DNA from: Atriophallophorus winterbourni
Taxonomy: Eukaryota; Platyhelminthes; Trematoda; Plagiorchiida; Microphallidae
Assembly: GCA_013407085.1 (NCBI GenBank)
Contig: JACCGJ010000688.1
Location: 107,110 to 171,109 of the forward strand
Direction: 5' to 3'
DNA length: 64,000 bases
In this document: one piece after another, positions 39,162 to 51,600 of the stretch
Numbering within the stretch: position 1 is the first letter of the stretch
Layout of the letters: the number at the start of each line of letters is the position of its first letter
Notes under the pieces: model-generated
The model's input: the letters and a program-made list of their open reading frames with translations, nothing else
What the model was told of the DNA's origin: nothing
Databases searched by the model: none
Program-made: the position numbers and the translations under genes

Positions 39162-41100
39162 TGATATGGCAGCAAACTCACAGCTTATTCACCATTGTCT
39201 GTCTACACTGCAAGACAGAATTGCTCCGTTGGTGCACGTCAAAAGACGCAACAAGTCACAGTGGTGGGCACCATCGATGCACCGTGGTATTAAAATCCGG
39301 GACCGTGCCTGGAAACTTACAAAGCTTCTCAGACACAATGGGCCTGGACAAGGTATAAACTACTTAGACATAAGGCTGTGGGAAGCCAACGTAAGGTAAA
39401 ACGTGAGTTTGAGGCACGACTGGTATGTAATATAAGACAGTGCCCAAAGCGTTTTTATAGCTATGCACAATCCAAAGGCAAAACTCGCGATTTCATAGGC
39501 AACCTTCAACTGGACAATGGATCTCAACTAGATTCAGATTCTGATAAGGCTTCGGCTTTTCTCGAACATTTTGGAGCTGTTCAGAGGCCTGATCGCCAAA
39601 CTGATCTCCCGAATATGCCAGTGGACATAAGGTCAGATAGCGTTCCTACCCTCGATGAAATAATGCTCACTGATAATGAGGTTAGGCTTGCGCTTTAAGC
39701 AACTAATCCACATTAATCTGCGGGCCCTGATGGTATTCACCCTCAAGTTATTAATAACCTGGCGCCTGTATTAGCACAACCGGTGGGTCGCCTCTTTAAC
39801 GCATCCTTAATGTATGGGTATATTTCGAGTGCTTGGAAGCAGGCTGATGTGATTCCTATACATAAAGGTAATATTGTAAAACCCTAGAGAGACTTATTAG
39901 GGATAGGATCTGTCGCCACCTTGTCTCTGGTTAGTTCTTAAATTCTGCTCAGCATGGTTTTCTAAAAAGGAAGTCTTGCCTAACGAACCTGGTATGTTTT
40001 CTTAATGAGGTCACTAGGAGGCTAGATAAAGGCCACCATGTCGAAGTTCTCTACTTGGACTTCTGTAAGGCCTTTGACACGGTAAACCACAGGTTGCTTG
40101 CAGTGAAGATCGGACTAATAGGAATCGATGGCCCTCTAAAGAACTGGATCACAAACTTCTTGAGCAATCGGTATTTTGGCGTTCGCATAGGCAATATGTA
40201 TTCCAAAAAGCAGGAGTTTTTAGTGGAGTACCAGAGGCTTCGGTACTAGGCCAACTACTCTTTCTTATCTTCATCGATGATTTGGCAGCCTCACTTAAGT
40301 GTCCCTGCTATATTTTTGCAGACGATGTCAAGTTTATCGGATCGCTGAACGAACAGGATCTTTTTGAGCATATAGAAAAGGTCAACGAGTGGTCTTCCAC
40401 GCGAGATCTACCAGTCAACTTCTCCGAAAGCTATCTTCTGTCCAAAGCTGCAACGAAGCTGCATGTTGCTGGACCTAATACCATACTGGAGATAACTGGG
40501 GTATCAAAAGTCCGGGACTTAGGTATTGAGGTTTCAGCGGACTTTAAATGGGCTGATCTATGTGCAGCTGCTGCACAACGCGCTAGGAACCAGCTCTTTC
40601 GCCTCCGATCAGATTTATCCTGTAGGTCCCCGGAGGTTTTCACCCCATTGTATAAAGCGATAGTGAGACCTCATCTCGAGTATTGCGTTCAAGCTTGGTC
40701 TCTTTACTTGGAAAAGGACATTGCCACGCTTGAAGGTGTTTAGCGCCTAGCTACTCGTATGATTAAAGAGCAGTATGGGAAGTCGTATGAACAACGACTG
40801 TTGAGTCTAGATCTTTTTTCGCTAAAATGAAGGCGACTACGTGGGGGTCTGATCGAGACCTTCAGAATCGTTAAAGGCTTTAGTTCTATTGATCCGGCTG
40901 TTATGTATGCTCTCGCGCCAGTAGTAGGTACTCGAGGCCATTCACTGAAACTGGCAAAGCAACATGTCCGGTCTAATGCACGTAAGCACTTCTTTAGCGG
41001 AAGGGTAGTGAATCACTCGAACTGTCTGCCCGGAGAGGTAGTTTGTTCTATGTCAGTAACGCGCTTTAAATATAGACTAGACTCGATCTGGCGCTCTGTT
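39118..41100 (+). pseudogene. CR1-like ORF2 linker, reverse transcriptase and C-terminus
   Basis: The linker reads RNKSQWWAPSM. RT blocks in changing frames are GPDGIHPQVI (39722), NSAQHGFLKRKSCLTNL (39942), VEVLYLDFCKAFDTVNH (40040), then the catalytic FADDVKFIG (40315-40341). The C-terminal segment ends with FSGRVVNHSN at 40993. Catalytic Asp residues are kept but the frames are broken, so it is inactive. Confidence 0.85.
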
Positions 41101-41692
41101 TACCAATTTTTATCCCTAATTTTATAGTTGTTCTTCAATTTGTCGTTGGAACGCCCTAATGTCTCTCCTCACCTACTTGGTGAGGGGAGTTTTTCTGTTG
41201 CATTCCAGCCAAAGTCATACAGGAGAAAAATTGAACCTACTGTTCGAAGTGGTGGACGATTTTTGGCTTACCACCGGAAGTATTTTGGACGCTCGATTGG
41301 CGACTCTGCCACATATCGTCCTGTGCAAACTATCACCTTTCGGTGATGAGACCTCTCCCATTCACAGGTACATACATACGTGTGCTCCCTACGAATCAAT
41401 CCTGGTAGTGGCGGGTGTTTTCAAGCACACCTCTGAAAGAATCTGCGCACTCGTTTCGACTATCGCCCTGTGATACTGAATATTAGATAAGGCTTCTGCC
41501 ACCTGAACTGAACTACAGTCATAACAATCGATCAAAAAATGTTTTCAATAAGGACTGGTATAACTATTCAGCATGATCATTTAAATTGTTCTATTGTATG
41601 TAATATCTATATCGGTTTTTTTAAATTTTGTTTTAATTAATTAAATTTTTCAATAGTCTTGGAAACGACATAGGACTTTACAAAACGGAAAA

Positions 41693-44600
41693 ATGATGCC
41701 ACCTAACGTTTCGTTAGTAAAATATGAAACACCCACACTAGTTACAAAAAATTTAGATAAGAAAACACCTCGAGTAAGTGTATATTAACTTTTGTATCTG
41801 TTCACTAAATGAGCTCGAATATTCTCTCAACTTTTCTTAATTTTCAGGCAAAAACTTTAAAAGGTGTGCAGCAAACATTAGACTGTAGCGCGATTCCATG
41901 CCCACCTCCTAAGGGAAAGCCATGCGGTGGAAGTGATCAGGTAACGAATCCGCAGACTGAAGAGATTCTCAATTCAATTCTTCCTCCGAGGTAGGTTTGT
42001 CATCCTTCAATATGAAAAGAGAATGGACGGAAAACGGTCAAATGTGGATCCAGCATGTATCAAGCACGCCAGCTACAAGATTGGATGTAGTAAATTTGCA
42101 AGAAGAGCTCGATCGAAGATTGCAGCAAAGACAGGCAAGGGAAACAGGAATTTGTCCTATTCGGAGGGAGTTATATAACCAAGTATTTGACGAACTGATC
42201 CGTCAAGTGACAATTAATTGCTCGGAGCGAGGTCTCCTACTTTTAAGAGTTCGAGATGAAATAAGAATGACGATTGCGGCATATCAAACTTTGTATGAAT
42301 CTAGTGTTGCTTTTGGAATGCGCAAGGCATTGCAAGCTGAACAAGGGAGAGCAGATATGGACAAAATGGTTGGTTTGAAATTCGTATAGCTGTCTATATA
42401 TTAGTTTCAAATATGTTGACTATATTTATTGTCCTTCATGTTTCGAAAAAGCCAAAAAGCATCCATCCAGGTTGAGCTCGTCATTTAAAATTTAGTTGTA
42501 ATCCGACTGCATATGCTGTTACGTCTTAAACTCTCACAAAATGACCATCAGCATGATCAAGGCACAGTGCTGTACAATAATAGACTGTATGCGGGTTGAG
42601 ATACTGCTGGGTTAATGAAGCCTATACAAACGAAAATAGCAGGGTGTCCACTGTACAGCAGAGGTACTACGCGATTGTACATCAAAAAGGTAGAGAGAGT
42701 AACACGACATTTTTGCTTTTGGAAATCATCATGTACAGCCTAATTACTGAATTTGAAGGGATAAAATATATGTAGGAAATTACAATCCAAGAATAGAACA
42801 ATGTCGCGCAAGCAGATAGATTCTAAAGTTTCAGTGTATGCAATCAATTTAGGCTTATAACAATGTAACAAGGTTTCACGTGAATTCAAGATATACGATG
42901 GTATAAAAATAAAGGTGCCCACGGGAAGCACGGATGCGAAGTTGTCCAATACCTCAATTTTGCATTTAAACCAAAAGGCGAAGGCTGCAGCGGTTTAACC
43001 ACGTCATAAAAAGACAGACTCATCAGTCACAAAACTCGTTCTCGACGCAGAACCCGCATGTACTTGATGTCCGCCTAACGTTAAGACCGAGTTGTCAACT
43101 GTAAAAGGTATTAATGCCCTGGCACCGCGTAGCTACTATTGCATGCGAAGCTGAGAAGTTGACTAGATAAAAATCTGTAACGGTCTATTTTTCGATCCAT
43201 GTGCGTGTGCTTGCATGATTAAAGACATCAAGGAAACCGGATTAATCCACGCGTGTAGCCAACCACACGAAATTAAAGTAAAGCAAATACGATAAGGAAA
43301 CACTGATGTTCACAGTGACGACCGTCCAACCGTTTCAGGCATTTGTACAAATGTGCAGCAGAAGATAAATAAGGATCCTTTGGCCTGCGATCACAAAGAT
43401 CGCAAACCTAAGACAAGAAACCAAGGAGAAATTGTTAATTAGTCTATGCTGACTCTGCGTCAACCATAATAATCGAGACAAGCAAATATTTTTTTAAATT
43501 ACTTACACAGCCATATCACTAATTGTAAATCATGTAAGCATTTGAACCCGAGTTCATAGCACAAAATTATAAAACGGTTTCAAAACATGTTCACAACCTC
43601 AATTTGTGAATGAAAAGGAACAAATAAACTAAGCAAACACCAGAATATCCAAAAAAATCACAATGCGACACAATAATCAGTCATTTGCTGTTTGCGCAAT
43701 ATAAAATAGCAATGTTTCAAAATTCAACCTCTTTGAATTATAGATAGCTGATCTCGAACAAGATAAGAAGGATTTGGAAAGACAAGTTAACGAACTTAAA
43801 ACTAAATGTGAGCATATCGAAAAGAGGGCAGCGGAACAAAGACAACTTGAAGAAAAGAAACATCAAGATGAAATTCAGTTCCTCAAGAGAAACAACCAGC
43901 AACTTAAGGTAAGAATGTTAGAAAACGCGTTTATCACAGAGTAGTGCGCTGCTCATATCAACTGCATTTTTATATAACTGCTTTCACGCCGTCATCAGAT
44001 GAAGACAGTAAGCTTGCACATCGCAACAGGCGCGCAACAATAACATATAAATTCAGATTAGAAAGTAAAATTAAATTTGCTGATAAAATTCAATCTATAA
44101 AGAGAATCGTTCGATAAAAATGATATAAGATTTATTAATTGGAGAAGATTTCTCTTCTCAAAAAAACAATAATCTAGAAACACATAAGAAACCAGTGCTG
44201 AAAGATTACGTAAACACAGCTTGACTTGTCATTTGAAATCAAAATTCCCGAATAAGCATTAACAATAACGTACGTAAGGCTTGCATTTAAATCTTTCATC
44301 GATAAATTGTTTAAAAACGGAAATTTTAATGGCATCTTCCATTCATTCTGACAAACAGTCATCTAATAAATTATAGATAATTAATGAAATATTGTAATGC
44401 AAAGAAAGTTGAGCGCGATCGGTTAGAGCAGGCATTGAGTAACGTTTCACTTCGTCAGATCAAGGGTGATAGTCAGAACAGGGAACATGACTAAATAGCA
44501 GTCAAACCACCACCGCTTATTTGACCTTACTGCTAAAAGTTTATATTAAGCCTATAGTGTGTCAGAAGCAACGTCAAATCCGTGCTACTCTATGGATCGG

Positions 44601-45478
44601 AACCTTGGCGAGTGACAGCAAAGTCTTCTGGCTGCTTGCAATCATTCCACAATAATTGCCTTCGTCAAACTATTGGGGTAAAATGGCCAGAAAACATAAG
44701 GAATCAAGAACTGTGGAAGATTGCTGCTGAGGACCCGATCGCCCAGCAGATCAGAAGAAGAAAGTGGAGATGGGTTGGGCACACCTTGCGGAAACCTTAT
44801 GATGACATCACGCGTCGTGCTCTGGTATGGAACCCAATCGGGAAGAGACGGGTCGGACGCCCAAGGCTATCTTGGAAGCGCTCGTGTGAAGAGGAAATCC
44901 GCAAGTGTGGACTTGACTAGAACGACATCAAACTAGCTGCTATGGACAGACCAAACTGGAGACAAGTTGCCGAGGAACTATGTTCCTCCAGGAACACAAG
45001 GGATTAAGTCAAGTCAAGTCATAGTGTGTCAGCGGTCAATTTACTGAATACGTTGTGTGTATGCACATCAAGCTAATACAAGTGAACACTCACGATTGGT
45101 TGACGCCGTGGGCCACATGCGTAAAAGTACATAACAAATGAGGCTGAAGCTGAACAATTCATTATGAAAATTTTAAATAACCAGTAGGTATAAGATAAAC
45201 ATGAGCGTCAGTGCTGAGTGCCAGATTGGAGAGATTTCTGCCCCATCCACCTTAGTGACCGCCACCCGACCTCCCTTGGAAATTCAACCGCCTCCGCATG
45301 TAGGAGTTCGGCATACGGTGTAATTCTACATCTTAACACTTTCACAATGTCCACATCGATTATTAAGAATGCGTTCATATTATTTTGTAGTAAACTATAT
45401 ATGCATAGTCACATAATCGAATCCTTAATCCTTTCATTCCAGGCACAATTGGATGGGATAATCAATCCAAAGAAGTGA
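41693..45478 (+). CDS. DNALI1: Axonemal dynein light intermediate chain (p28), five exons, complete
   Basis: Exons are 41693-41773, 41848-41990, 42020-42368, 43744-43908 and 45443-45478, all phase-compatible and encoding 257 aa. The start is the first of two adjacent ATGs (MMPPNVSLVKYETP), which matches the family N-terminus. The core block RETGICPIRRELYNQVFDEL leads into GLLLLRVRDEIRMTIAAYQ and ESSVAFGMRKALQAEQG, nearly invariant in DNALI1/p28. The C-terminal half (DLERQVNELKTKC, EEKKHQDEIQFLKR) is a coiled coil, and the protein ends DGIINPKK. The protein is a subunit of inner-arm dyneins in cilia and flagella. Introns 1 and 2 are 74 and 29 nt; introns 3 and 4 are 1.4 and 1.5 kb and hold repeats. 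Without the 29-nt splice a TAG stops translation. Confidence 0.95.
41991..42019 (+). other. 29-nt intron of DNALI1
   Basis: GTAGGT donor and AAAAG acceptor. Exon ends AG and A rejoin to AGA (Arg) in the conserved PPR-EW context. Reading through gives TAG after PPR. Confidence 0.9.
42545..42640 (-). repeat. SINE-like repeat, decayed (DNALI1 intron 3)
   Basis: GCACAGTGCTGTACAATAAT, then GACTGTATGCGGGTTGAGAT and ACTGCTGGGTTAATGAAGCC, follow the order of the family blocks on the minus strand, with many changes. Confidence 0.4.
43975..44030 (-). pseudogene. Hammerhead element fragment (DNALI1 intron 4)
   Basis: On the minus strand, CTTACTGTCTTCATCTGATG then ACGGCGTGAAAGC: the 5' flank and CTGATGA core remain, and the 3' half is collapsed to a GTGAAAG remnant. 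Confidence 0.45.
44396..45360 (-). mobile_element. Penelope-like element fragment (copy 4), interrupted by a LINE
   Basis: The left side is the tip (AATGCAAAGAAAGTTGAGCG, then GGTTAGAGCAG), followed by inverted 3' sequence (ACCAAGGGTGATAGTCAG relative, 44456-44480). After the nested LINE (44566-45020) it resumes with GCGGTCAATTT and ends in the degraded GIY-YIG C-terminus, minus strand, at about 45220-45360. It lies in DNALI1 intron 4, antisense to the gene. The tip's hammerhead-like motif has lost its stem II. Confidence 0.8.
44566..45020 (+). mobile_element. 5'-truncated LINE with 12-bp TSD, nested in PLE copy 4
   Basis: The 455-bp insertion is flanked by ATAGTGTGTCAG at 44554-44565 and 45021-45032. 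The frame 44582-44920 encodes an ORF2 C-terminus (LLYGSEPWRVTAKS, RRRKWRWVGHTLRKPYDDI, GKRRVGRPRLSWKRSCEEEI). The tail is three TCAAG-like units. The C-terminal style differs from the CR1, RTE and zinc-finger LINEs here, so this is another clade. Confidence 0.9.
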
Positions 45479-45484
45479 AGACAA

Positions 45485-46060
45485 ATCGACGGTTCTTGAA
45501 GAACGAAACAATGCTGATTAAAAAAGGCTATCATTTAAATTTATTAAACACAAAGTGCTAAACAATGTGTTAAGAATGATGAATATAAAATGATATTTAT
45601 CAGTATAAAACGTACTTTAAGAACTGATGAGACATTACTCAACGAGCTTGCAATTATACTGATCCATAGAACGCTTAGCAAACATATTTAAAAAGCATAT
45701 TATAAAATATTATCCGCACGACTGGATTCAATCCAGCAATGGAAATTGAAGTATGAGAAGTAAAAGAGTTTGTTGTTGTTGTTAAATTGCATTAACAGAA
45801 GGATATCTAAGCTATGGATTACCACAGACGTTTAAAATGTTTTTACTGTGAATATCAAGATGAAGCCAAGCTGGAACACCAAAAGTGGCGTCCGACAAAG
45901 ATGTCCAATTTTATCTTTCCTATTTAATTCTGAAATTGATGCTATTATGGAGTTATGCAGTGATGGATCCTCGACTCGCTGAGTTCAAAATATGATGATA
46001 AAATCGTTCTGCTTTTCGACTCGTACATTAATACGCAGGTCATACTAAACAAGCTAGATA
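45485..46060. other. DNALI1 3' flank
   Basis: AT-rich, with AATATAAAATGATATT at about 45580. No canonical AATAAA within 100 bp of the stop was identified. Confidence 0.3.
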
Positions 46061-46074
46061 GTATTGTACTAGCA

Positions 46075-47040
46075 TTTGGAATGTGTTTTGCACCTTTCAA
46101 GTTCAGTGTTATGCTACAGGACATCGATTTATCAAACAGCACTTTATTACTTGACAATCAAACGCTTGAAACTGTAGATCGTTTTAAGTATCATAGTAGT
46201 TGTATCATTAATGTTGTATCGTCTGACAACGAGGTTTCAGCACGCATTTCTGAGGCGACCGTAGCATTTCACAACCTAGGTCACCTCTGGCGTCAGAAAG
46301 GACTATCGCGATTACTCGAAGGTAGGGTCTATAAAGCAAAATTTCGGGCTGTATGGGTACGAAAATTAAACCTGTCGCAAGTATTTGAAAACAAGCGTCT
46401 CGACAGTATTGAGAGTTTAATTGTTACCATCGTATACGTAACGATATCCTCGGTAATCATCTCTTTGTTAGTAATGTTGGTGCAGAAAAGCAGATCAACC
46501 GGCACAAGATAAACGTGTTGGGTTACGTTTTATGAATGCCGATTTCCGAAACGCATTTTTTGCAGCACTACATCTCGATCAGCGTCACACGGAACAAATA
46601 TCTAAAGATCCTAACTAGTAACCTTTCCGAATTCGGCGGAGCCCATCATCCGGACCGGGGTCCCCGCGATTACATATCGCAGTGGCTAGTTATTCTTCAC
46701 GATATGTATTGAAATCGTGTTCAGTAACAGTCTTGCAGTACGCATCTTGGGTTGCTTGTTTAATCTTGTATGTTGTCAATTGGGATGACGAGGAAAACGT
46801 GTTATGATGCGTGGTGATGGAAGCCGCAAGGAAGATATGGTGATGTCGTTCTTTCCATTCACGAAACGATTGAATGCCTGTTCCATTCGAGGTGCAGGCA
46901 CCTCATCCCAGTTGTGTTTTTTGCTTGCTATTCCCTAGCTATCAAGTCCCTTGTTCCACATCTTAAAGGGTTTTGTTCATGGCTATATGGCAGTTAAGCA
47001 TTCGGTACATGTTATCGGTATAACGCTATCCGTGATTCTG
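46075..47040 (+). pseudogene. RTE-like LINE 3' part, decayed
   Basis: Frame 46081-46512 contains TVDRFKYHSSCIINVVSS, SARISEATVAFHNLGHLWRQ and LEGRVYKAKFRAV, equivalent to residues after the RT of the RTE ORF at 11285-12988. The terminal GPRDYISQWL follows near 46660. The 3' UTR includes CGAGGTGCAGGCACCTCAT (46889) and ends with TGGCAGTTAAGCATTCGGTA (46988). Confidence 0.75.
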
Positions 47041-47049
47041 ATTTTTTTA

Positions 47050-47480
47050 GATTCATTATTAGGCCATCATTAGCATAGTCCGAATAGAGAAGCTTACCAC
47101 CTGAACTAATGTGAACTCGCAAAGTTGGGTTAGCTTCGCTGCATAATTCCATAATGGCATCAATTACAAAATTAGCTAGAAAAGGAGAAATCAGACATCC
47201 TTGTCAGACGCCACTTGTGATGGGAAATTTCGAAGCACAAGTTGCATGCAATATGTTGACATACTTTTGCTCCTTTGAAGTCTAAAAGATGAATACTGTC
47301 AGTTGCCAATAAGTATGCCGCGATTCTATGGAAGAGTAAAATTGTGTAAGACAGTTTCTACCACGCCGAAGGTTAACTTGCTGCTCTAGGATCATCAATC
47401 CCTTATGTGATGTTACTTGTCGAAGGCATATTGACGAGAATAATTACGTCATGATGGGAATGAGACATATCCATTGGCGA
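47050..47480 (-). pseudogene. RTE-like reverse transcriptase fragment, decayed
   Basis: On the minus strand ISPFLANFVIDAIMELC is followed by LLYSDYANDGLIMN, the counterparts of LSPFLFNFAIED and LDYADDIALLG. Upstream stops and one after SGV break the frame, and the catalytic second Asp is Asn. Confidence 0.6.
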
Positions 47481-48149
47481 TTAGAGCAGGAACATCGCAC
47501 ACCTTCTTTAAATATCAGTATTCTACCCGAATCTCCCAAACTCTTAGAGATACATTCTGACAATCACACTTCAAGAAGATCAACTAATGATCTACGCTAA
47601 ATGATGAAGGATCACACAGAATCAAATGAAGCAATGGCTCCGTTACGGGCCAAGCTGAATTATTCTTGAAAATGTTCGGCACAGCAAGCGAGGTGGCAAT
47701 TTTTGTTAGTGATCAAAGTCTCGTCTGATTCAGTCTAACTCATTCTTTTTCTGGACCCTGTGAGCGAATAAAACGGAAGCGTTTGCCTACGTTACCACCA
47801 TTATTTGCTATTTCCATTAATCAGGCATTATTTAGCAACTTCTTTTATCTGTATAGTCTCAAGTTTCGTTCAAGTTGATTCCTTACATCTTTGCGCTCAG
47901 AACCAAAGCGTATTTGGCGCCACTTGTGAAATCAAGTGGGACCTTGGGGCTGACAATGTGGCGTTCCGCAAGATCCCCGCTATCTTGCTCTATATTTGAT
48001 CGGCAGTTACACAAGAACCATTTGGGAGTGCGTTACTCAAGGTGTTCATATAAATTTCTAGGACTACAAACGGTGAGAATTTTTCGATTATTATGCAGTA
48101 ACACGTTGGAGTCCCAGTGTCATTGTTCGTTTTCTCTTACAACTCTTTA

Positions 48150-48240
48150 GACCTGTGCAACCTACCAGTATCTTAGCCCACATGCAGTCTCTGACAGTGA
48201 GACAGAATGTCTAGATCCAGGTTTGTAATTTCATACATCA
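48150..48240 (+). repeat. SINE-like repeat, 3' part
   Basis: CAGTATCTTAGCCCACATGC, then CAGTCTCTGACAGTGAG and GATCCAGG, match the family 3' blocks in order. Confidence 0.55.
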
Positions 48241-48666
48241 CACAGTTTAGTTTGAAAACAGCGGAAGTTGATATCAATCAGTGGGCAGTTGCAATCACTG
48301 CAATCTCGCCGAGATTACCGATTCTCCCTGGCCCAAGTCAAACCCAGGGGGAGGCCTGGCCAGATAGAAATCAAAAGCTCTCCGAAGTTACACGATATAT
48401 TTGAGACAACTGGAAAAACGGAACATTAGCTTCAAGGCTCGACTACATCATTACAATCGAGCACAAAAACGAGGAAACAATAAACCAACTATGAATTTAC
48501 AGACAACACAACATTGGCTCACAAAACGATATTGTGATGAAGGTATCTACAATAGATAACCAAATTGTATACAGAAATTCCCCAAGAACTATACAACCAA
48601 TCACTAATCGGTAGAAAAGCACAATCGGTCGAGAAGTTTTGTAATATAGAACACAGAACATTCAAG

Positions 48667-51600
48667 TCAAAATTTAGAGGGATTGTAACGTTTCGGGGGC
48701 TTGCTACGCCGTGTAGAACGTCGCGGAGTTTCGAGTGAATAAGTCGTCGGATCGTCTACGGAACTGGTCACGGACACCGAATCGTCAATACTCATGGAAA
48801 CGTCGATAGACAGTGATGGGCTCGAAGCCGTGCACAATTGATCAAGCACTTTGGGTGAATTATGCGGAATCAATGAAGAAGGAACAGGAGTAACTTCAGC
48901 GCCTTGAGAATACTCCAGGGTAGGTTGCACAGAATTAGAGGTGGGAGTTGTGCTTGAAAGAGAAAAACATGAGCAACGTAGGCTTGAAACTATTAAGAAA
49001 CAGTGGATTTCAAATTCGGAAACACACAGGACCGAACAGAAACAAACAAATTCGTAGTAATAAAACGGTGAAAACGTTTTGCGCGACAGGGCAAATAGTG
49101 GCTTAAATCTAATTCTATCAAGTTGCCAGATCCCAGAAAAGCCACGAGTATTCCCATGCGAAACCAACACGACACGTTTGTAGCTTCCGAATCCGAGCTC
49201 TAGGCAGAGCGATCACCAAAATTAGTTACTTCTAGTCTGTTGATTGTACAAACTACAACCAGCAAATAACGTACAACGAGCCTGTAGCGATCCGTAAGTC
49301 AGCTCGCTAAATTCATGAATCAAAATCTGGCCAATCATCGGGTCTGCGCTCACAATGATAGCCATGTGAAACAACTATCGCGATGGAATATAATCTAAGC
49401 ACCTATTCGAAAATGCCACTTTGAATATTTTCAAACAAAGTTTTGTCGGTCTTTTTTTGTTCTGGTGCACAGAGGTGCATAGTAATTCCTTACTGCGCAT
49501 AATTAATTTGTCACCGGTAAATAGCTGAGTGCGAGAATAAAATTGAAGTCTCGCCGCCATTATCCATTCACTTCTGGAATGCACTAACTAGCCTATACAA
49601 CTCGAGTGTTGCTGTTGTTGTTGGCCTCCTTCGGTCGAGGTCGACCATGGATGTACATCACAATCGCGTGAATGTTTATGTACTGCAGCTTTTGGAATGA
49701 CTAAACAGTCCGATTCGGGAGCAACAATCTCTCCCGCAGCGCTGGCAACGAAAGTCAGATCTCGGTTGTATTGCATCAGTTGCACGCTGGCGGCGTGACC
49801 TGCGTTCAGCAGCCAAGAGCTGTATCTGCTCCTCCCCAGCTTGCAGACAACGCTTTACACAATGCCTCCAATGTGAGCGGTCAAGAGCAAGTTCTTCCCA
49901 ACTCGCCGGGTCAGTGCCAAGAGCTTTCGTATCTCTTTTGCAAACGTCTTTGTACCGCAAGTGCGGTCTGCCCAATGGTCGACTTCCTAATTGCAACTCC
50001 CCATAGAGTAGATTTTTCGGAATACGCCCATTTTCCATTCTGTAGACATGGCCAAGCCACCGCAGGCGGCGCTGACGTAATAGGGTGAACATGCTCTGTA
50101 GACCAGCTTTTGAAAGCACTTCAGCGTTAGTCGCTCTGTCCATCCACGATATGTTCAAGATACGACGGATGCTTCGTAGATGGAAAGCATTCAGCTTCCG
50201 TTCGTGTGTTGCGTGGGTGGTCCAGGTTTCACTGCTGTATACCATCATCTTTGTTTTTGCAGTCAGTTTCTATTGGCTTACTAAGTCTGCCGGTGCGGCG
50301 CTTTCGCTGGCTCCAAGTATGTGATGGCATACATAGCTCTTTATTTTCTGGGTTTATGACAGTGGTCCAGGTAAAATTCACACCACTTTATACGGACCCG
50401 AATAAATCTCGTGATGTGTTTCAGGTTTCTACGACAATGGCACCATCAGAAACAAGGACCGTCGTACTCACCAAACACAAGTTATTTCCATGCTATCATC
50501 TTCCACTTCTTGTTTTACAGGCGAGGGCACTGGCTGGGATGAGATATCTGGTTTAAACGACTGTGAATCCGTAGAACGACTTCGGGCTAACGGTGTGGCG
50601 AATAGAAAACTCGGGCTCGTAGGCGCAGCACAGATTGAAGGGCTTGAAGGCTGAAAAGCGATGGAGGATTCAACATATATGCGGATTAAAAAAAAGCATG
50701 AAGTAGAACCAAATGCGAGATTCAGTACCTTTACACTCGAATGAACAGTCTTGGGTAGCGAGAAAGAAAAGCTCGCAGCATTCGTAGATCGAGTTGTATT
50801 ATTAATCACAGGTGTACCCGTTAATGTCACCATGCCTAAGAAGAAAGAGAACCCGGCATTATGAAAAGAATATATCATCGTGCTAGGCTGGACACAAGTA
50901 AAAAAAACGTACTTGGCTGAACGGTGGACAGATTCAGCGTTATGTCGCCGTCATCATCCAGTATGACGTTCGAGACAGATGATGCTGTCGTTTTCGGGGG
51001 AGAGTTGGGGGGCGGTTTATTCTTCTGAGACGGCTCAAATCCAAACGTCAATTTTGGAGCAGGTGACTAGAAAAATAATGAAAGAAAAATTAGATTTCCA
51101 CGAGCTTGTGAACCAGAAATCTTGGTAAAGCATTTGAAAAGGACAAATCAATCATTCGCTTAGTCTGATTCATATATAACCCCAGACGATGAGTTGCACA
51201 TTTTAAAGAAGGAATGCATGAATAATCCAATAAACATATTGGCGATTTCTCTGCCCTCACAATGTGAGTTCACACAAAACATTGAAACAAAACGTAAATG
51301 GTCTCAAAAGATTTGCGATGTACACTCTAGAATGGTCAGATATGGTTATTGAGTTCACGAGACGCAAATTTGAACCATTTAACAGGGTGAGTAAGCAGAG
51401 AAAATCGGAAGGGTTGTTAAGAGATCCAGAGGTAACCAACCTTCAATATGGAGACGGGAGATTGCCGACCACCGACTATAGAGGAACGAAGATAGCCGGA
51501 CGCGTCTGTGACAGTCTTCACCTCGGTAGTTTTCAACGCAGAAGGCGCACGTTTTGGCGGTGGAGTGTAGATCAGCCTGTTTTTGAAAAAGGAATTCCCA

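Larger units (their letters stand above)
36600..41480 (+). mobile_element. CR1-like LINE, most complete copy (B)
   Basis: ORF1, endonuclease, RT and C-terminal parts are all present in order, followed by a 3' UTR with GGTGATGAGACCTCTCCCAT (41342) that is shared with copy A1. The length of about 4.9 kb is near full length. Stops occur after 38784 and 39159, in the 39.70-40.05 kb region (with a deletion near 39880) and at 40247 and 40741. A 580-bp spacer with an (ATTT)n run separates ORF1 from ORF2. The 3' end lies about 210 bp upstream of the DNALI1 start codon. Confidence 0.9.

Noticed and set aside
41159..41473. Plus-strand 104-codon frame upstream of DNALI1
   Set aside because: The sequence recurs inverted at 26690-26890 as CR1 3' UTR, so it is not a gene.
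43008..43040. CTGATGA on the minus strand near 43021
   Set aside because: No stem II closure or GAAA box within 40 nt.
45625..45655. CTGATGA at 45627 downstream of DNALI1
   Set aside because: No GAAA box and no stem I partner; chance occurrence.
46488..46886. Any tRNA or rRNA gene in the window
   Set aside because: I looked for B-box-like GGTTCGANTCC and rRNA-conserved stretches; the only near match is the GGTTCGTAC box in the hammerhead element, without an A box.
48960..49170. Extension of the last ELYS-like exon upstream of 48952
   Set aside because: A pyrimidine tract and CAAG acceptor at 48953 fit splice phase with the previous exon; upstream codons are low-quality.
49771..50324. Plus-strand frames across the zinc-finger-tailed LINE
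   Set aside because: They are antisense to the clear LINE ORF2 frame.
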